A stretch of DNA of 28,362 nucleotides, taken from NCBI GenBank assembly GCA_964418575.1, contig CAYQMI010000044.1, forward strand, positions 1 through 28,362. Direction: 5' to 3'. The DNA comes from Glaciecola sp964418575 (GTDB lineage Bacteria > Pseudomonadota > Gammaproteobacteria > Enterobacterales > Alteromonadaceae). Below the pieces are notes generated by a model. The model ran no database searches. It was not told where the DNA came from and saw nothing but the letters and a program-made list of their open reading frames with translations. A program made the translations under genes and the position numbers. Of the stretch, positions 1 to 7,642 are shown in pieces (the first letter of the stretch is position 1; each line of letters begins with the position of its first letter).

Positions 1-101
1 ACTTAACATTATTCCCCGTGGTCTTAATTGTAGCCTTTGGTGGGTTCTACGTTTATATGAAAAAACGCAATGCTAGCGCTGAAGGTGCGAACGCGGCGTA
101 A
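1..101 (+). CDS. C-terminal end of a membrane protein (partial)
   Basis: The frame ending in TAA at 99-101 is open from the left edge. It encodes about 32 residues: one hydrophobic stretch (LFPVVLIVAFGGFYVY) followed by a basic MKKR and a short polar, alanine-rich tail. This looks like the last transmembrane helix and cytoplasmic tail of a polytopic protein, plausibly a transporter. The other two plus frames are stopped within this stretch. It ends 13 bp before the dehydrogenase small-subunit gene, so it is probably in the same operon. The family cannot be decided from so little sequence. Confidence 0.55.
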   Translation, partial: LTLFPVVLIVAFGGFYVYMKKRNASAEGANAA

Positions 102-114
102 TTGAGAGGTTTAT

Positions 115-738
115 ATGAGTCAGCAAGTGGATAAGCAAAGCGGCGCTAACATTAGTCGCAGAGTATTTTTGCAAAAATTGTCGCAGGCGATTGGCTCTGT
201 TGCAGCCGGTGCACTGTTGGCCGGCAGCGGTATGTCGGTAGCATTGGCTTACACTCCGAATCCTGACAGTGCCAGCAAACCAGGTTTACTGTTTACGCAA
301 AAGCAAATGCAGGCTTTAAGAGATATTTGCGACACTATTTTGCCTGAAACAGACACCAAAAGCGCCGCACAGGTTGATTGCCATGGTTTTGTCGATCACC
401 AACTTGTGCAATGTCACTCAGCACAACAGCAACAACAATGCGTGGATGCGGTTGAGCTTGTTATTGCCAATGCGCAGGCTTCATTTGGTGAAGCATTTAC
501 TGATCTGTCTTTTGAGCAGAGAACGGAACTACTCAGAGATATTGAAGCTTTGAAGGCAGCAAGTGCAGAGCAAAAAGGGCAGTTTAAGTTTTTGAAGTCG
601 TTGATTGTGTTTGGCTATTTTACCTCAGAAGAGGGCGTAACTAAGGCCTTGAGTTTTCAACCCTACCCAGGTGGGTTTAAAGGCTCTATTCCGGTTAACG
701 CAGAAACCAAATCTTGGGGCTCTTTGAATTACTATTAA
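115..738 (+). CDS. Tat-exported small (gamma) subunit of a GMC-type sugar dehydrogenase, gluconate 2-dehydrogenase subunit 3 family
   Basis: The 207-residue product begins with a textbook twin-arginine signal (SRRVFLQK at residues 14-21), a hydrophobic stretch and an ALA cleavage site near residue 45, so it is exported folded. The rest fits the gluconate 2-dehydrogenase subunit 3 family: an early DTILPETDT segment and a typical end with GYFTSEEG and PYPGGFKGSIPV. In known FAD glucose/glucoside dehydrogenases this subunit chaperones the flavoprotein and carries it through the Tat system. The start is set by GAGAGG at 104-109. The catalytic subunit follows 92 bp downstream on the same strand. 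The substrate is not visible in this subunit. Confidence 0.9.
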   Translation: MSQQVDKQSGANISRRVFLQKLSQAIGSVAAGALLAGSGMSVALAYTPNPDSASKPGLLFTQKQMQALRDICDTILPETDTKSAAQVDCHGFVDHQLVQCHSAQQQQQCVDAVELVIANAQASFGEAFTDLSFEQRTELLRDIEALKAASAEQKGQFKFLKSLIVFGYFTSEEGVTKALSFQPYPGGFKGSIPVNAETKSWGSLNYY

Positions 739-830
739 GGCATTGTTAGCCCTTATAGCAAAAAGAGCGGTAAGCCTTTTAGCAAAACACAGCCATTGAA
801 TGCATCACGACTAAACGAGTATTAAAGAAT

Positions 831-2564
831 ATGAACGAAAAGTTATACATTAACGAAACGCGCGAAGAATTTGACGTGGTAGTAGTGGGCTCTGGTGTAA
901 CTGGCGGATGGGCGGCTAAAGAGTTCACCGAGCGCGGCATGAAAGTGTTGATGATTGAGCGCGGCCGTGTAGTTGAACATCGCAAGGACTATCCAACTGA
1001 AGGTAAGCCACCTTGGACATTTCCAAACCGCACAAAAGTCAATAACCTGCTTGTAGAACAGCAGTATAAAGTGCAGTCCACGTGTTATGCCTTTAACGAC
1101 ATGACCAAGCACTTTTTTGGCAATGACAGAGACCTGCCATATTCAACTGAGGACGGGACTGATTTTTGGTGGATTCGAGGCAATCAATTAGGTGGTAAAT
1201 CCCTCACTTGGCATCGACAAACATACCGTATGAGCCCTTATGATTTTGAAGCGAATATCAAAGATGGCTACGGTAACGACTGGCCCATTCGTTATAAAGA
1301 TTTAGAGAAATGGTACGCCTACGTAGAAAAATGGGTGGGTATTTCTGGTAACGTGGATGGTTTGCCGCAGCTACCTGATAGCGACTGTATCCCGCCATTT
1401 GAAATGAACAGCCCCGAGATTGAAGCTAAAAAGCGCATGGCTAAAGCCTTCCCAGACAGACCGATGATTATTGGTCGGGCTGCGCATTTGTCGAAGCCTA
1501 CCAAGCTGCATATCGACCAAGGGCGCATGATGTGCCAAGCGCGAGATGAGTGTCAAAAAGGTTGCTCATTAGGTGCTTATTTCTCGACCCAAAGCTCCAC
1601 TTTGCCAGCTGCTGTGAAAACCGGCAACTTGCATATTGCACCAAATAGTATCGTACACAGCCTAATTTATGACGAAGCTAAGAATAGAGTACGCGGTGTA
1701 AAAGTCATTGATGCTGAAAACCTCAGTACCCGTGAGTATTTTGGTAAAGCGGTATTTTTGTGCGCATCGACGTTAGGCTCGACTCAAGTGCTATTAAATA
1801 GTAAAAGCAAAAGTCGCCCGAACGGCATCGCTAACAGTTCTGGCGTAACCGGTCATTATTTAATGGACCACTGCTACAATGCGAGAGCAGGCGGTAAACT
1901 CTCGGGTTGGGATGATGAATATTACTCAGGGCGGCGTCCAACCGGGATTTACGTACCAAACTTTCAGTATAAACCTGAGAAGTACAAAAAGAATTATGTG
2001 CGAGGTTATGCACTAGGGGGTGATGCGTCTCGTGCCAACTATCAAGGCGGTGCTCATGCCGATGGCATAGGTGCAGACTACAAAACATCATTAACTAAAC
2101 CAAGTGACTGGTATTTTGGATTTTATGCACAGGGCGAAACGCTTCCGCGCTTTGAGAACCAAGTGTCATTGCATGCTAGCAAAACAGATCGCTGGGGGAT
2201 GCCGCAGTTAAACTTCAATACATCTTGGTCGGATAACGAAAAAGCCATGATGGATGACTGCGCAGCCGAATGTGAGAAGATGTTAGAGGCAATAGGCTGC
2301 GAAGATATTCAGAGCTTTGTGTCTTACAAAGATAAACCCATGGGCTCAGCAATTCATGAGCTAGGAACAGCACGTATGGGTAAGGATCCTAAAGACTCTG
2401 TGCTAAATGGTTATAATCAGTCTCATGACATTCCTAACCTGTTTGTTACCGATGGTTCAAGTTACTGTTCTTCGGCTACGGTAAACCCATCATTAACCTT
2501 TATGGCAATGACGGTTAGAGCGGTAGATTATTGCGCGAATGAAATGAAGCAGGGGCGCATTTAA
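831..2564 (+). CDS. GMC-family FAD dehydrogenase, catalytic (alpha) subunit
   Basis: This 577-residue flavoprotein has an N-terminal dinucleotide-binding GSGVTGG (G20, G22, G25) with an acidic end of strand two (IERG, E43). Its C-terminal GMC domain carries the catalytic pair H509 (HELGTARMG) and N552 (NPSLTFMAM). Cysteines C235, C241 and C245 are spaced C-x5-C-x3-C, the spacing I recall for the [3Fe-4S] site of the Burkholderia FAD-glucose dehydrogenase alpha subunit. It has no signal peptide, so it most likely hitch-hikes through Tat with the preceding small subunit and works in the periplasm. Known relatives oxidise sugars at C1 (glucose dehydrogenase) or C3 (glucoside 3-dehydrogenase, LacA). 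No dedicated cytochrome gene follows; a tandem hairpin ends the unit. The start has only a weak Shine-Dalgarno. Confidence 0.9.
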   Translation: MNEKLYINETREEFDVVVVGSGVTGGWAAKEFTERGMKVLMIERGRVVEHRKDYPTEGKPPWTFPNRTKVNNLLVEQQYKVQSTCYAFNDMTKHFFGNDRDLPYSTEDGTDFWWIRGNQLGGKSLTWHRQTYRMSPYDFEANIKDGYGNDWPIRYKDLEKWYAYVEKWVGISGNVDGLPQLPDSDCIPPFEMNSPEIEAKKRMAKAFPDRPMIIGRAAHLSKPTKLHIDQGRMMCQARDECQKGCSLGAYFSTQSSTLPAAVKTGNLHIAPNSIVHSLIYDEAKNRVRGVKVIDAENLSTREYFGKAVFLCASTLGSTQVLLNSKSKSRPNGIANSSGVTGHYLMDHCYNARAGGKLSGWDDEYYSGRRPTGIYVPNFQYKPEKYKKNYVRGYALGGDASRANYQGGAHADGIGADYKTSLTKPSDWYFGFYAQGETLPRFENQVSLHASKTDRWGMPQLNFNTSWSDNEKAMMDDCAAECEKMLEAIGCEDIQSFVSYKDKPMGSAIHELGTARMGKDPKDSVLNGYNQSHDIPNLFVTDGSSYCSSATVNPSLTFMAMTVRAVDYCANEMKQGRI

Positions 2565-2610
2565 GCAAGTTACTGCTCCATGCACGCTAGTGTGCCATGC
2601 AAATAAAAAA

Positions 2611-2640
2611 GCAGTGTGATTGATGTCACACTGCTTTTTT
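2611..2640 (+). terminator. Bidirectional rho-independent terminator
   Basis: A perfect 9-bp stem GCAGTGTGA (2611-2619) / TCACACTGC (2626-2634) has a 6-nt loop, six A before and a run of T after. It can terminate in both directions. It lies between the convergent GMC gene and the cytochrome fusion gene, as expected for a shared terminator. Confidence 0.85.
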
Positions 2641-2650
2641 TATAGGAGAA

Positions 2651-2685
2651 GGTCAGTCGCAAAATGTTAGGTCTTGCGACTGACC
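2651..2685. repeat. 12-bp perfect inverted repeat, second hairpin between convergent genes
   Basis: GGTCAGTCGCAA (2651-2662) pairs perfectly with TTGCGACTGACC (2674-2685) around an 11-nt loop. On the plus strand it is followed by TTTGTTTTAT, so it may be a back-up terminator for the GMC operon. On the minus strand no T-tract follows directly, but the neighbouring hairpin does the job. Confidence 0.7.
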
Positions 2686-2691
2686 TTTGTT

Positions 2692-5600
2692 TTATCTAAA
2701 ACTGTGCGCGCTATAATAAGCGTTTAAGTTATCGATGCCTGCACTAGGCAATAAGCGTTCATCTTGCCACTTGATATGAAATATACGCCCGGTTTGCTGC
2801 GGGTGAACACTGGGAATATCTGCATCCGCTAAGTGTATTGTAAGCTTGGTTCTATCCTCATTGAGTTCAAGTTTAGCAATATCATTTTCCATTGTTCCAA
2901 GCTCTTCAGAACCATAGTCGGGTGCATCTCTATAAGTCCAAGACGAAACGCTCAGACCTTTGCTGATTTCGCTGATAGTCATCTGCTCACTCAAGGCTTT
3001 GGTAAATGAAAGAGTAAAGCCGCTGCTGGTAATACTTAGGTTTTGAATGTTTAACGCGAGTGTTTTACCGTCGTATCGTATGCGCTGAAGTGCCGCAGGA
3101 TTGCCACCTTTTGCATGCCACCCCCGTCCAGTTTGTCCAAGCAGCATGCTATTGTCGCTTAAAAATACCGGGCGCATAACACCTGATTCCATGCCTTTAG
3201 CAAAGGGAATCATTGCGCCTTGCCACTGTCCATTTACCTTTTCGGTCACTACACGTGTAAGATTAGATTGTGTTTGGTCGCCAATAAACATTTGCTGCGC
3301 ATATGGTCCAAACCCTCCCTCAGTAGAGTCCCAAACAGGGTTGCCTAATGAGTTGGCTACTTTTCCGTGAGCTACCACAATAACGGCCTTTTCTTTTCTG
3401 TCTATTACCTGCTCCCAAGTCACCTCAGGTGAATCAGGTGTCATACCCTCTTCATCAATCAAGCCGGCAGGGTGACCGTAAAACTTGCCGTCTTCTAACA
3501 TGAAAATTTTAGAACTGCCCACAAAGTCGCCTTGGTTATCGGCATACCATGCCTGGCCGTTTAAGTCGCTTCCAAGGCCGGCTGGGCTGCGTAATCCGTT
3601 CGCAAAATACTCATATTTGCCTTCAGGGCTTACGCGAATAGCCCAACCCACGTAACCTCCATGACTGCCCATTACGTTGCCTCCAGCGGTATAGAAAACA
3701 CCTTCACCTACCCCTAAATTTAAGGTCAGCACATAGTTGCCGTCTTTGTCTCTAACAGGGCCGTGTGTATAGCTGTGATAGTTACCGCCGTTGGTAAAGG
3801 CATCGAATAGGGTTTCATAGTAGTCAGCTATCCCGTCGTTGTTAACATCCATGACGCGCGTAAGTTCAGCTTTATTACCCACCACCGCTGAGGAGCCGTC
3901 TTCTGATTCAGAGAGCACGCCAAGGCTTTCAAAAATGCCTTCTGCAAAGAGCTTCCATGTGGCTCCTGACTTTTTCCATACACCAGCGGTTCTGGTTGAT
4001 ACTAATATGTCACCGTTGGCAATTGGGTCTAATCCTATTGCCTCGAATAACTGCTGACGCCCTGCATTGTCTTTCGGCGCATACCAGTCCTCAATACTAT
4101 AACCTGGCGGTAGCTCGGCCGTTGCGGGCCCTGATTCGAAAGCTTGTTTTTCATAGTCAAAGCCCAGATCGCTTGCTTGCCAAGGCGTATCAACGGTTTT
4201 GAGTTGTGCATTTAATTGCGCATTAATTTGCTTACCCGCGGGTAGTGTCCATGTATTCCCATCAATCTTTCCTGATGACACGCTTATATCATTCAAGACA
4301 TCTGGATTTAGCGCAAAGCTTTGTTCGCTAACAAAAATACCCGTGAGTTTGATGTTCAGATTGCCGTCGGGCGAAATGTTGTGGACTATACCAACTTGAT
4401 TGTCGCTTACCTCATAGTCAAATCTAACGGGCGATAGAGCTTGCTGTGAGTCTCTGAAATAACCTTTAAATCTCGCGTCTTGTTGTTCAATTCTGTCGGC
4501 GAAAGGAAGGGTTGAATACGCGCTTTGTTTTAAGGTTTCAAAGTCTTTAAATTTGGGTTCTTTGAAGGAAAAGTCCACTAACTTACCCGCAGCATTGTAG
4601 GGCCGTATTAATGCACCAAACTCTCCTAGATTTAACTCAATCGCTTGATAGCCAATTTCAAAACCACTGCCGCCGCGCCCCGTCAATTCTCCAGATGTTT
4701 CTAAAAAACCACCTTGCCAAATTTTGGCGACAGCAAGATTGCGCGGGTCAAAGCTATAGTGAATGGCATTCGGATGCCCAACATGAATCGCGCGTGCACT
4801 GACGTCTGGCAAAGGACCGCGTTGAATGCGAATTCTTTCCTGTACTAAAAATTGCATCGGGTCGAGCATAGGGTCGTATTCTACAGGACCTTCTTCAGGC
4901 TCTAACCTCACTGTAGGGCCTTGTTGCCACAGATTATTTTTGCTTAACAAAAATGCATAAATTGCGCTGACATCTTGGTTGGGTATCACCTCTTCGGTAT
5001 ACCTTGGCATAATGGGTAAATACGCAGTGCCTTTTTTATTGCCATCTTCTACAATCGCCATCTCGGCATCTGCATTGCGGATACTTCGCTTCAAATAGTT
5101 GCTGTCTGCGCGCACCTCGTATTCGTGTTTTTCTTGATTTTGCACCAAGCGTTTGCGTGGCTCACGCGTAAATAAAGCATACAGATTAGGGCCTGTTTTG
5201 ACTGAGGCATCATCTGCTTTAACAGAGTGACATTCGCCGCAACCATAGCCTTTGAAGGCAGCCTCACCTTGTGCAACTAAATTTACAAGCTGCGCTTCGT
5301 TGGTATCGCCACCGCTTTTCTCTGGCAGCTTGATTTGACTAAAATCGGCGCGCTCTACCAAAATATTTTTCAGCGCAGTTTGTCCTTCAAGCGCATCAAA
5401 TACTAGCGGGCCATTAAGTTCCTCCCAGTGAAAGGTAGCATTACGTGAGGGAGATTTTGCTATGTAGTTATATTGAACTTGCTCGCCATTTATTATCACA
5501 GACATGATTAAAGCATCTTCAACTTTGTTGTGTCCTTGGTCATGGCGGGGAGCACGGAATGTAACTCTTAATGTATGCCATTGATTTGGCGCTAGCTTGA

Positions 5601-6117
5601 GTGCACTTGACGGAGTACTGCCTTCAAAAGCACGATTTGGATTATCTTCGTTCCATTCATCCCACGATGGCGCAATGGCACCCGGTGAGTTCAAATCAGG
5701 TGTAGGTGAATCATTTGGCGCAAGGCGAACAGGGTAACGCCCCATGAGCAAAACATCTACCGCGCTTTGAGGGTTGAGCATAAACTCTAAACTTACGATT
5801 TTATCGCCGTAATAGTCACTCGACATAATATGCGAAGAAGTGTCTTCAATATCGGTATTTACTGCTTGAGGAGTAACTATAATTTTGCCCGTTTTACTCG
5901 CGTCTATATTTATTTTGCGGCCCTCTGAACTGACGTTTACCGCCGCTTGCCAATGCGGAGCATCTTGAAAAAATTCACCGGTAAAAACGGGCTTTGCCGC
6001 CACTGTGGTATTGTCAGCTGCGTGGGCGTTTACCGATAAGGCGCTGATACAAACTGCTAGGCTCACACCTTTCAGCGACTGTGCAGAATAGTGAATGCTC
6101 GGACTAAAAATTTTCAT
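2692..6117 (-). CDS. Secreted fusion: 3-keto-disaccharide-hydrolase-like jelly-roll domain, cytochrome c, and sorbosone-dehydrogenase-like propeller
   Basis: The product has 1141 residues. A signal peptide ends at about AHA-33. Residues ~43-260 resemble the DUF1080/3-keto-disaccharide hydrolase jelly roll: a GRYPVRL strand near 125, NQWHTLRVTF, INGEQVQ, and a closing GPLVFDALEGQTALKNI. A class I cytochrome c follows, with heme motif CGECH (C293, C296, H297) and M370 (IMPRYTEE) as likely axial ligand. A middle region (~430-650) carries GGFLETSGELTGRGG. Residues ~670-1020 look like a glucose/sorbosone dehydrogenase-type propeller, and a beta-rich tail ends the protein. Similar architectures occur in large Planctomycete/Verrucomicrobial heme proteins. 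It is probably periplasmic, accepting electrons and/or acting on oxidised sugars; both roles are inference. It lies 50 bp downstream of the esterase gene on the same strand. The Shine-Dalgarno is weak (GAGA). Confidence 0.8.
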   Translation of the reverse strand: MKIFSPSIHYSAQSLKGVSLAVCISALSVNAHAADNTTVAAKPVFTGEFFQDAPHWQAAVNVSSEGRKINIDASKTGKIIVTPQAVNTDIEDTSSHIMSSDYYGDKIVSLEFMLNPQSAVDVLLMGRYPVRLAPNDSPTPDLNSPGAIAPSWDEWNEDNPNRAFEGSTPSSALKLAPNQWHTLRVTFRAPRHDQGHNKVEDALIMSVIINGEQVQYNYIAKSPSRNATFHWEELNGPLVFDALEGQTALKNILVERADFSQIKLPEKSGGDTNEAQLVNLVAQGEAAFKGYGCGECHSVKADDASVKTGPNLYALFTREPRKRLVQNQEKHEYEVRADSNYLKRSIRNADAEMAIVEDGNKKGTAYLPIMPRYTEEVIPNQDVSAIYAFLLSKNNLWQQGPTVRLEPEEGPVEYDPMLDPMQFLVQERIRIQRGPLPDVSARAIHVGHPNAIHYSFDPRNLAVAKIWQGGFLETSGELTGRGGSGFEIGYQAIELNLGEFGALIRPYNAAGKLVDFSFKEPKFKDFETLKQSAYSTLPFADRIEQQDARFKGYFRDSQQALSPVRFDYEVSDNQVGIVHNISPDGNLNIKLTGIFVSEQSFALNPDVLNDISVSSGKIDGNTWTLPAGKQINAQLNAQLKTVDTPWQASDLGFDYEKQAFESGPATAELPPGYSIEDWYAPKDNAGRQQLFEAIGLDPIANGDILVSTRTAGVWKKSGATWKLFAEGIFESLGVLSESEDGSSAVVGNKAELTRVMDVNNDGIADYYETLFDAFTNGGNYHSYTHGPVRDKDGNYVLTLNLGVGEGVFYTAGGNVMGSHGGYVGWAIRVSPEGKYEYFANGLRSPAGLGSDLNGQAWYADNQGDFVGSSKIFMLEDGKFYGHPAGLIDEEGMTPDSPEVTWEQVIDRKEKAVIVVAHGKVANSLGNPVWDSTEGGFGPYAQQMFIGDQTQSNLTRVVTEKVNGQWQGAMIPFAKGMESGVMRPVFLSDNSMLLGQTGRGWHAKGGNPAALQRIRYDGKTLALNIQNLSITSSGFTLSFTKALSEQMTISEISKGLSVSSWTYRDAPDYGSEELGTMENDIAKLELNEDRTKLTIHLADADIPSVHPQQTGRIFHIKWQDERLLPSAGIDNLNAYYSAHSFR

Positions 6118-6167
6118 ATTTATCTCATTTTTGAAAGTGGCTTAAGCTTCTTTTTGGCAAATTACAT

Positions 6168-7283
6168 TTACCATTCAAGGCGCTCACGCAGTGCATGTTC
6201 TAAATCTTGTGCCATTTTTTCATGTTGCTCTGCGGTAGGATGTGCATCGCAGCTATCCCCCGGATAATATTGTGCCGGCTCATATTTAAGTTTGCTGAGC
6301 TGTGCATTACTGACTATTTCTTGCATATATTGCTCTGCAACTGTTTTGTTCAGCCGGTCAGGGTTACCGTCGTTAAGCATGGCACCTTCAGTAATAAATA
6401 TATGGCTGTTGGGGTGAGTCTCATTTAGGTAAGTAACAAAATCGACATAAGTGCCTACAAATTTTCTTTGTTCAGGTATGCCGGGGTTAAAATCGTTTGT
6501 GCCTAACGACACAATAATGGCATCGGGTGAGAACTGGCTATGATCCCATTGCGCATCCATGTTTTTAAAAGGAAGGGCTTTTTCAAAAAAAGCGGGTGCT
6601 TGAATATCATCAGGGTTCTCGTTCCAGCTTCGGATGATGCCTCGCCCTCCAAAACATACTAAGTGAACCTGAGCATCTAATTTCTCTCCCAGTTTATAGC
6701 CATAGCTGTTGCGTGCATCGTGGCCATTTATATGAGTATCGCATTGTTGCCCACGCGAGACCGCTGCACCACAGCTTACCGAATCGCCAATCACGAGCAA
6801 ACGGCGCTTTGGTAGTCTTGGTGCACTCAGCAACTCACCTTCTTCTAACTCTAAATTGAGAAGGTGATTAATGCTTTGCCAGCTCTCACTTCGATTAATC
6901 AGCTTTACCTGATGTCGGGTGCCAGCGGGTGAAAAAAACAGGGGGTAAGTAAATGCGTCTTGTTTTAACGAGATGGTATGGCTGTAAACATTGTCAATCA
7001 GTACATCAATTTTACCATTGCCGGTATTGCTTTTTGCTCGCAGCGATGCACTTTTTGATTGCGCAACAAAGCTAATGCTCACTCCAGGATAACTTATTTG
7101 TATGCCACCATTTTCATCAGCTAAGTAGCGACCTACCAGATTAAGACTACTATTGCTGGCGATGGAATAGCCTTGCGCGCTTGTTTTAGCAAAAGAAATA
7201 AAGCTTACTATGCTAAGTGCAAGGCATATAAATGCGCTCGGTTTTACTTTGAGAGGAAACACGAAAGCCATTAACCAACCCAT
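6168..7283 (-). CDS. CE2-type acetyl (xylan) esterase, SGNH/GDSL hydrolase
   Basis: The 371-residue product has an N-terminal hydrophobic export signal (residues ~16-36), an N-terminal beta-sandwich (~45-150) and a C-terminal SGNH domain. The SGNH blocks are present: GDSVSCG with nucleophile S168, GGRG (G212-G215), GTND with N263, and CDAHPT with D346 and H348. Jelly roll plus SGNH with GDS-x-CG and an Asp-x-His end is the layout of carbohydrate esterase family 2, which removes acetyl groups from xylan and other glycans. It is the first gene of a two-gene minus-strand unit with the cytochrome/hydrolase fusion and lies near xylose catabolism genes, which supports an acetylated hemicellulose substrate. 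No clear Shine-Dalgarno precedes the chosen ATG; M5 is an alternative start. Confidence 0.82.
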   Translation of the reverse strand: MGWLMAFVFPLKVKPSAFICLALSIVSFISFAKTSAQGYSIASNSSLNLVGRYLADENGGIQISYPGVSISFVAQSKSASLRAKSNTGNGKIDVLIDNVYSHTISLKQDAFTYPLFFSPAGTRHQVKLINRSESWQSINHLLNLELEEGELLSAPRLPKRRLLVIGDSVSCGAAVSRGQQCDTHINGHDARNSYGYKLGEKLDAQVHLVCFGGRGIIRSWNENPDDIQAPAFFEKALPFKNMDAQWDHSQFSPDAIIVSLGTNDFNPGIPEQRKFVGTYVDFVTYLNETHPNSHIFITEGAMLNDGNPDRLNKTVAEQYMQEIVSNAQLSKLKYEPAQYYPGDSCDAHPTAEQHEKMAQDLEHALRERLEW

Positions 7284-7642
7284 AAAGTTAAAATATTGTT
7301 ACTATTAAACCTAAGAAGCATGTTGCAAGGTTAATAAGTAATCGGTTAATGATGATATTATTTCGGCGTTTGTGTTTTTTTGGCTTTTAGGCTTGTAAAC
7401 CATTTAAGCGATAAATATAACTCACGCTATTTTTTAACTTTATGAAAAATATAAGGTTATTAGCAATTCAATCAACTTGCGTTATTTTCAACGCCGAAAA
7501 AATCTTAGCGAAAACCGAATTACTCTTACTCCTTAATGATAGCGACTCGATACAATGCAGGAATGTTAAAAATTTGTTCACACAAGATTTGTCCTGACAC
7601 TTTTGGCTCGGCATATCTATTTCCCAATCTTTTGGAGCGTTT
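7284..7642. promoter_or_regulatory. 359-bp divergent intergenic region with a 10-bp inverted repeat
   Basis: No gene is seen here; the region is AT-rich and must hold the promoters for the esterase (leftward) and TIM-barrel gene (rightward). TTTCGGCGTT at 7361-7370 recurs in inverse orientation as AACGCCGAAA at 7490-7499, and the similarity extends outward with mismatches. These could be half-sites for a shared regulator. I found no convincing -35/-10 pair. GGAG at 7635-7638 is the ribosome-binding site of the rightward gene. Confidence 0.5.

Noticed and set aside
2615..2630. TGTGA-N6-TCACA, a perfect match to the CRP-binding core
   Set aside because: It is part of the terminator stem between two convergent genes, downstream of both, where an activator site would have no promoter to act on.
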